Of a stretch of 64,000 nt of DNA, positions 61,401 through 64,000 are shown in pieces (the first letter of the stretch is position 1; every line of letters starts with the position of its first letter). The notes beneath the pieces were generated by a model. That model was not told the origin of the DNA. It did no database searches and worked only from the letters and a program-made list of their open reading frames with translations. Both the position numbers and the translations under genes were made by a program. The stretch is taken from NCBI GenBank assembly GCA_028641055.1, contig JAPCYS010000656.1, forward strand, positions 124,001 to 188,000, written 5' to 3'. This stretch comes from Alopecurus myosuroides. Its lineage: Eukaryota > Streptophyta > Magnoliopsida > Poales > Poaceae.

Positions 61401-61464
61401 ATGCTTTGCAAATGCACATATTATATTTTGATCCTTATAACCTCCCAAACACTGGGATGTTACA
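55462..61464 (-). repeat. 3' LTR of the minus-strand Tekay-like element (about 6.0 kb)
   Basis: On the minus strand it starts TGTAACATCCCAGTGTTTGG at 61464 and ends GTGTTGGGTCACCACA at 55462. It has the same layout as the 4.65-kb LTRs: an AT-rich start, TGACGTCA and TACGTCATC near 58627-58645, a GC-rich leader (58690-59290) and an AT-rich remainder. The word CACCTCTGCAGAGTGTAAAA (near 56200) is shared with Tekay-type LTRs. It may contain small unrecognised insertions. No gene is supported in it. Confidence 0.65.
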
Positions 61465-62613
61465 GTACCCCTTAATAGAAACTTTGTACCAAAGTTTCTA
61501 CCTCTCTCACGTAAAGATAGGTAGAAAGAACTTATGGCATTCTTTGATTCCTCACAAACTGTTTTCTTGTGTTGACCTTGATATGTGTATCCTATTGTCT
61601 TGATTGTTCACCTTCCACTGTCTTGCATTATGACCGTAACTAGTGTTAAGAATCCCTTCTTGTCTTCTATGGGATGCTACTCGCGTGTACTACTTATTCT
61701 CCCCTTTGGGATTTTCTAGGACTTCCTCGGTTCTAATACTCTGCATGCTACTTTATTAGGCCAACCATATTTTGTTACTATGCCTTTCTAATGATCTCAC
61801 AAAGAACATGTGGTATTTCCACCATATAGTGGATACCAAGTTTCGTTCTCCGATGAATAGGTATGGTTTCCTACATCCAATGGCTTTCCTGAGAACAAAT
61901 GGTACATTCACCAGATGATGAACAACCAATAAGATTCTTCCGGTACTCTGGATATTTTCTATGGTTATGATTCCATTTGGGTCAATCTAATGGTCTCAAG
62001 AGAAATACTTCACTATCTACTTCTCTCTGGGATTTGCGTGTGAGTACACACGTGATTATCTCCTGGGAACTTTCTAACAACCCATCTACCTTAACAAAAC
62101 TTCCTTGTCTCAACTCCCATATTACTATGGAATCGATGGTTAACTCCTCGTACATCCTTTTGTAACTGTAGAATCCAGCTACCTTAAGGCTTCATACTCT
62201 ATTACCTTCAGCTTCACGACACTCTTTAATTCTTAATTTACCTAAACTTTTACCTAGACTCATCTAATTAGTAGAAAAAACTTCGAGTTTTCTCGATTTT
62301 TAACTATTTCCTACATGTTAATGTGAACTATTCCACTGGTGGCTTCTTATGGTCCTTCTACATCTTTGAGTTTTTACTTCTACATCACTTGTACATATCT
62401 CCTTCTCGAATATAGCTACTCATGTGATTTTCTTCGCATCACTTGTGGTATATCTCCATATGTTGATGAAATATGTCACCAACTCCAAGCAAGATGTGTA
62501 ATGTGGTCCATTCCTATATGTGGCTTCATTGACTTCTGCCTTCTTGACTTTCTGGTCTTCCAGAGCTTTTGTCGTTGTTTCAATCTGCTGATAATTCAGA
62601 CCGCTCTGATACT
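61465..62613 (-). other. Interior of the minus-strand Tekay-like element, no gene
   Basis: AT-rich. No frame above 100 codons on the element's strand. The plus-strand frames here are not credible. Confidence 0.6.
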
Positions 62614-63615
62614 AATCCTATACCCTCTATACTAGTAACATAAAGAAAGAATAAGTGTTGCAACATTCATTTTCACATCAAGTTCAAACTTCATGTACAG
62701 CTCTAGTCAATCAAAAATCCAAATAAGATCCAATAAATCTCAAATGCAGTTATATATCACTCATGCATCAAAAGCCCGCGAAATAGTAGTACTTTGAGTA
62801 GAACATCTCAAGTGCCAAGGCTCTTAAATTCTATAGACTACAAGTAGGTATATAGTACCTTGTAATCCTATTCTACACAACCACTCTTTGCCTCAGTAAT
62901 TACTCCAATTGCATGCCTTATTGCAACGGAATAAACTAACCCGGATTATTCAGGTTTTGCACCGGAAAATCTGGGGCCATAATATCCGCCCCTAGTTGGG
63001 AGGGAATATCCTCTTTTAGGGATTTTGGTTTTTAAAATAGGACAGGTCGGGGTGAGGGACTCATTCGATTCCTTTCCCCACCCCGACTTGACCACCTCCT
63101 GCCGCCGCCGGCCTCCCCGGAGCTCTCTCTTCATCAAATAATCCGGTTCCCCCTCGGACCTGCTCCTCCTCCATCCCAGGCATCATCTCCTCCAAGTCGT
63201 TGATCAAATGGAAGAGGGTAACTCCCACAATCCCCAATCTAGGGTTCTTTTCCTAAGTTGACTTGTGGTGGATTATTTGGTTAAAATTTCTTGGAGTAGT
63301 GTTTCCATTTTGCATTCCCTACCATATAGGTACACTAGGATAGAACCTATTTGTCACAATCTAGTTTTAGCCTTAGATGTTAATATGTAGTTCTCTGAAT
63401 TTGACAGGCTGGATTATCCATTTTTGATAGGCCGAAATATCCGCTTTTGCAGCTTCTGTTCTGCAATATGAAGATTGCACCAAGTCTAAGTAGTATCATA
63501 TTTTAGTTTCTTTCCTAATGTATATACTGTCCTTTTTTTCCCGTGACTTGTGTGTGCTCTTACCTTTTCTATCCATCTATTGCTTGATTTCACAAGTGAT
63601 GCTAGAAATGCTTAA
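62614..63615. other. Gene-free stretch, promoter/leader-like part near the end
   Basis: 62940-63220 has CCGGATTATTCAGG, CCATAATATCCGCCCC and a pyrimidine-rich GC-rich stretch (63075-63200). It resembles the CCGGATAATCCGG words in the copia LTR at 28240-28500. ATGGAAGAGGGTAACT at 63208 looks like a short first exon with a splice donor, but I could not join it in frame to the coding part downstream. Confidence 0.35.
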
Positions 63616-64000
63616 AAGAGGTCTCAACCTTGCTATTTCCGCAAAGATGCATCAGGAAAGTTTGTCGATGAGACAACCATTAGGCAGTACAAAAGTGATG
63701 GTGTTAGAAAAATGAAAGAGAAATATAAGGCACCACAAGCTGGTGGAAAGAAGCGTAAGGGAAAAGAACAACAGGAAAACTACAAGAACATGGATTTGGT
63801 TGAGTATTCCACTATGAGGCAAGGTGATTGGTACACCAAGGCTCCATGTGAGGAAGATATTGAGGACACTGGTTTCTGGTGCATGTAGCAGCTCTTTATT
63901 CACAAGGACATCTATCTCACTATGTCCACTCTTGTGCATCCAATGCACCCTATTGACATGCGCTATTTGAGGACCACGTCATGTTTTGAAGAGTCTTTGC
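63616..64000 (+). pseudogene. Partial transposon-like protein, runs off the window
   Basis: The frame from 63616 is open for 90 codons to a TAG at 63886-63888, then continues in frame to the window end. It contains ASGKFVDETTIRQYKSDG, a Lys-rich stretch (KKRKGKEQQE) and QGDWYTKAPCEEDIEDTGFW, then MHPIDMRYLR after the stop. The pattern (aromatic FW, an IYL block, P-IDMRYL, CFEESL) resembles the anonymous plant transposon protein family found in many grass retroelements (from memory). A TAA lies just upstream at 63613. It could be an exon following an intron, or a decayed internal frame. Confidence 0.45.

Larger units (their letters stand above)
55462..62613 (-). mobile_element. Tekay-like non-autonomous element in minus orientation (3' LTR and interior)
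   Basis: The 3' LTR occupies 55462-61464. The interior (61465 to about 62613) has a polypurine-like tract ATTAAGGGGTAC next to the LTR and a priming site TAGTATCAGAGCGG on the minus strand at 62600-62613. No pol is visible in the 1.15-kb interior. Sequence right of the priming site does not match the LTR end TGTGGTGACCC, so the 5' LTR seems truncated or replaced. Confidence 0.7.

Noticed and set aside
1..64000. CRISPR arrays, tRNA or rRNA genes, bacterial-type operons
   Set aside because: No regularly spaced repeats of that kind and no cloverleaf or rRNA sequence noticed; all repeats fit plant transposons. tRNA-like words found are retroelement priming sites.

Overview
The window looks like nuclear DNA of a grass, probably a Pooideae/Triticeae relative. 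The evidence is nested LTR retrotransposons whose termini and priming sites I recognise from grass genomes, a Stowaway MITE beginning CTCCCTCCGT, a Tourist-type MITE, and very low gene density. No conventional single-copy host gene could be shown with confidence. Almost everything is transposon-derived; family assignments come from motifs and remembered consensus, not from a search.

Region 1 (1-9502): the 3' part of a Ty3/gypsy element of Tat-lineage type on the + strand. Its gag-pol frame is broken by two stops and two frameshifts. Behind pol, on the opposite strand, lies a six-exon gene that reads as intact (831 aa). It has its own TATA box, five GT-AG introns in correct phase and a poly(A) signal. 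The 3' LTR follows and abuts a minus-strand LTR fragment of another family. Region 2 (9503-17227): non-coding interior and two LTRs of Athila-like elements, apparently fused by recombination, with a 58-bp nearly perfect inverted duplication. Region 3 (17228-20539): a gene-free stretch and the 3' end of a copia element with its LTR.

Region 4 (20540-28145): the least retrotransposon-rich part. It has a foldback element with CTGCGACT-like repeats, a Tourist MITE, a GC-rich small ORF, a Stowaway MITE, a 355-bp palindrome and a truncated LINE. Region 5 (28146-64000) is a nest. A SIRE-like copia element (LTR plus broken gag) was hit by a Ty3/gypsy element starting at 31229. That gypsy element received a small non-autonomous Tat-like element (32371-35010), an Athila-like non-autonomous element (35699-54244, target duplication CATAG) and a minus-strand Tekay-like element (from 55462). 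The Athila-like element itself contains a large non-autonomous Tekay-like element (40684-51922, target duplication ATTGA) with 4.65-kb LTRs and one small ORF of unknown function. The last 400 bases hold part of a transposon-like protein.

Working together: the non-autonomous elements keep LTRs, priming sites and polypurine tracts but lack pol, so they must have been copied by enzymes of related autonomous elements elsewhere. The perfect or near-perfect target duplications and similar LTR pairs suggest that the inner insertions are the youngest.
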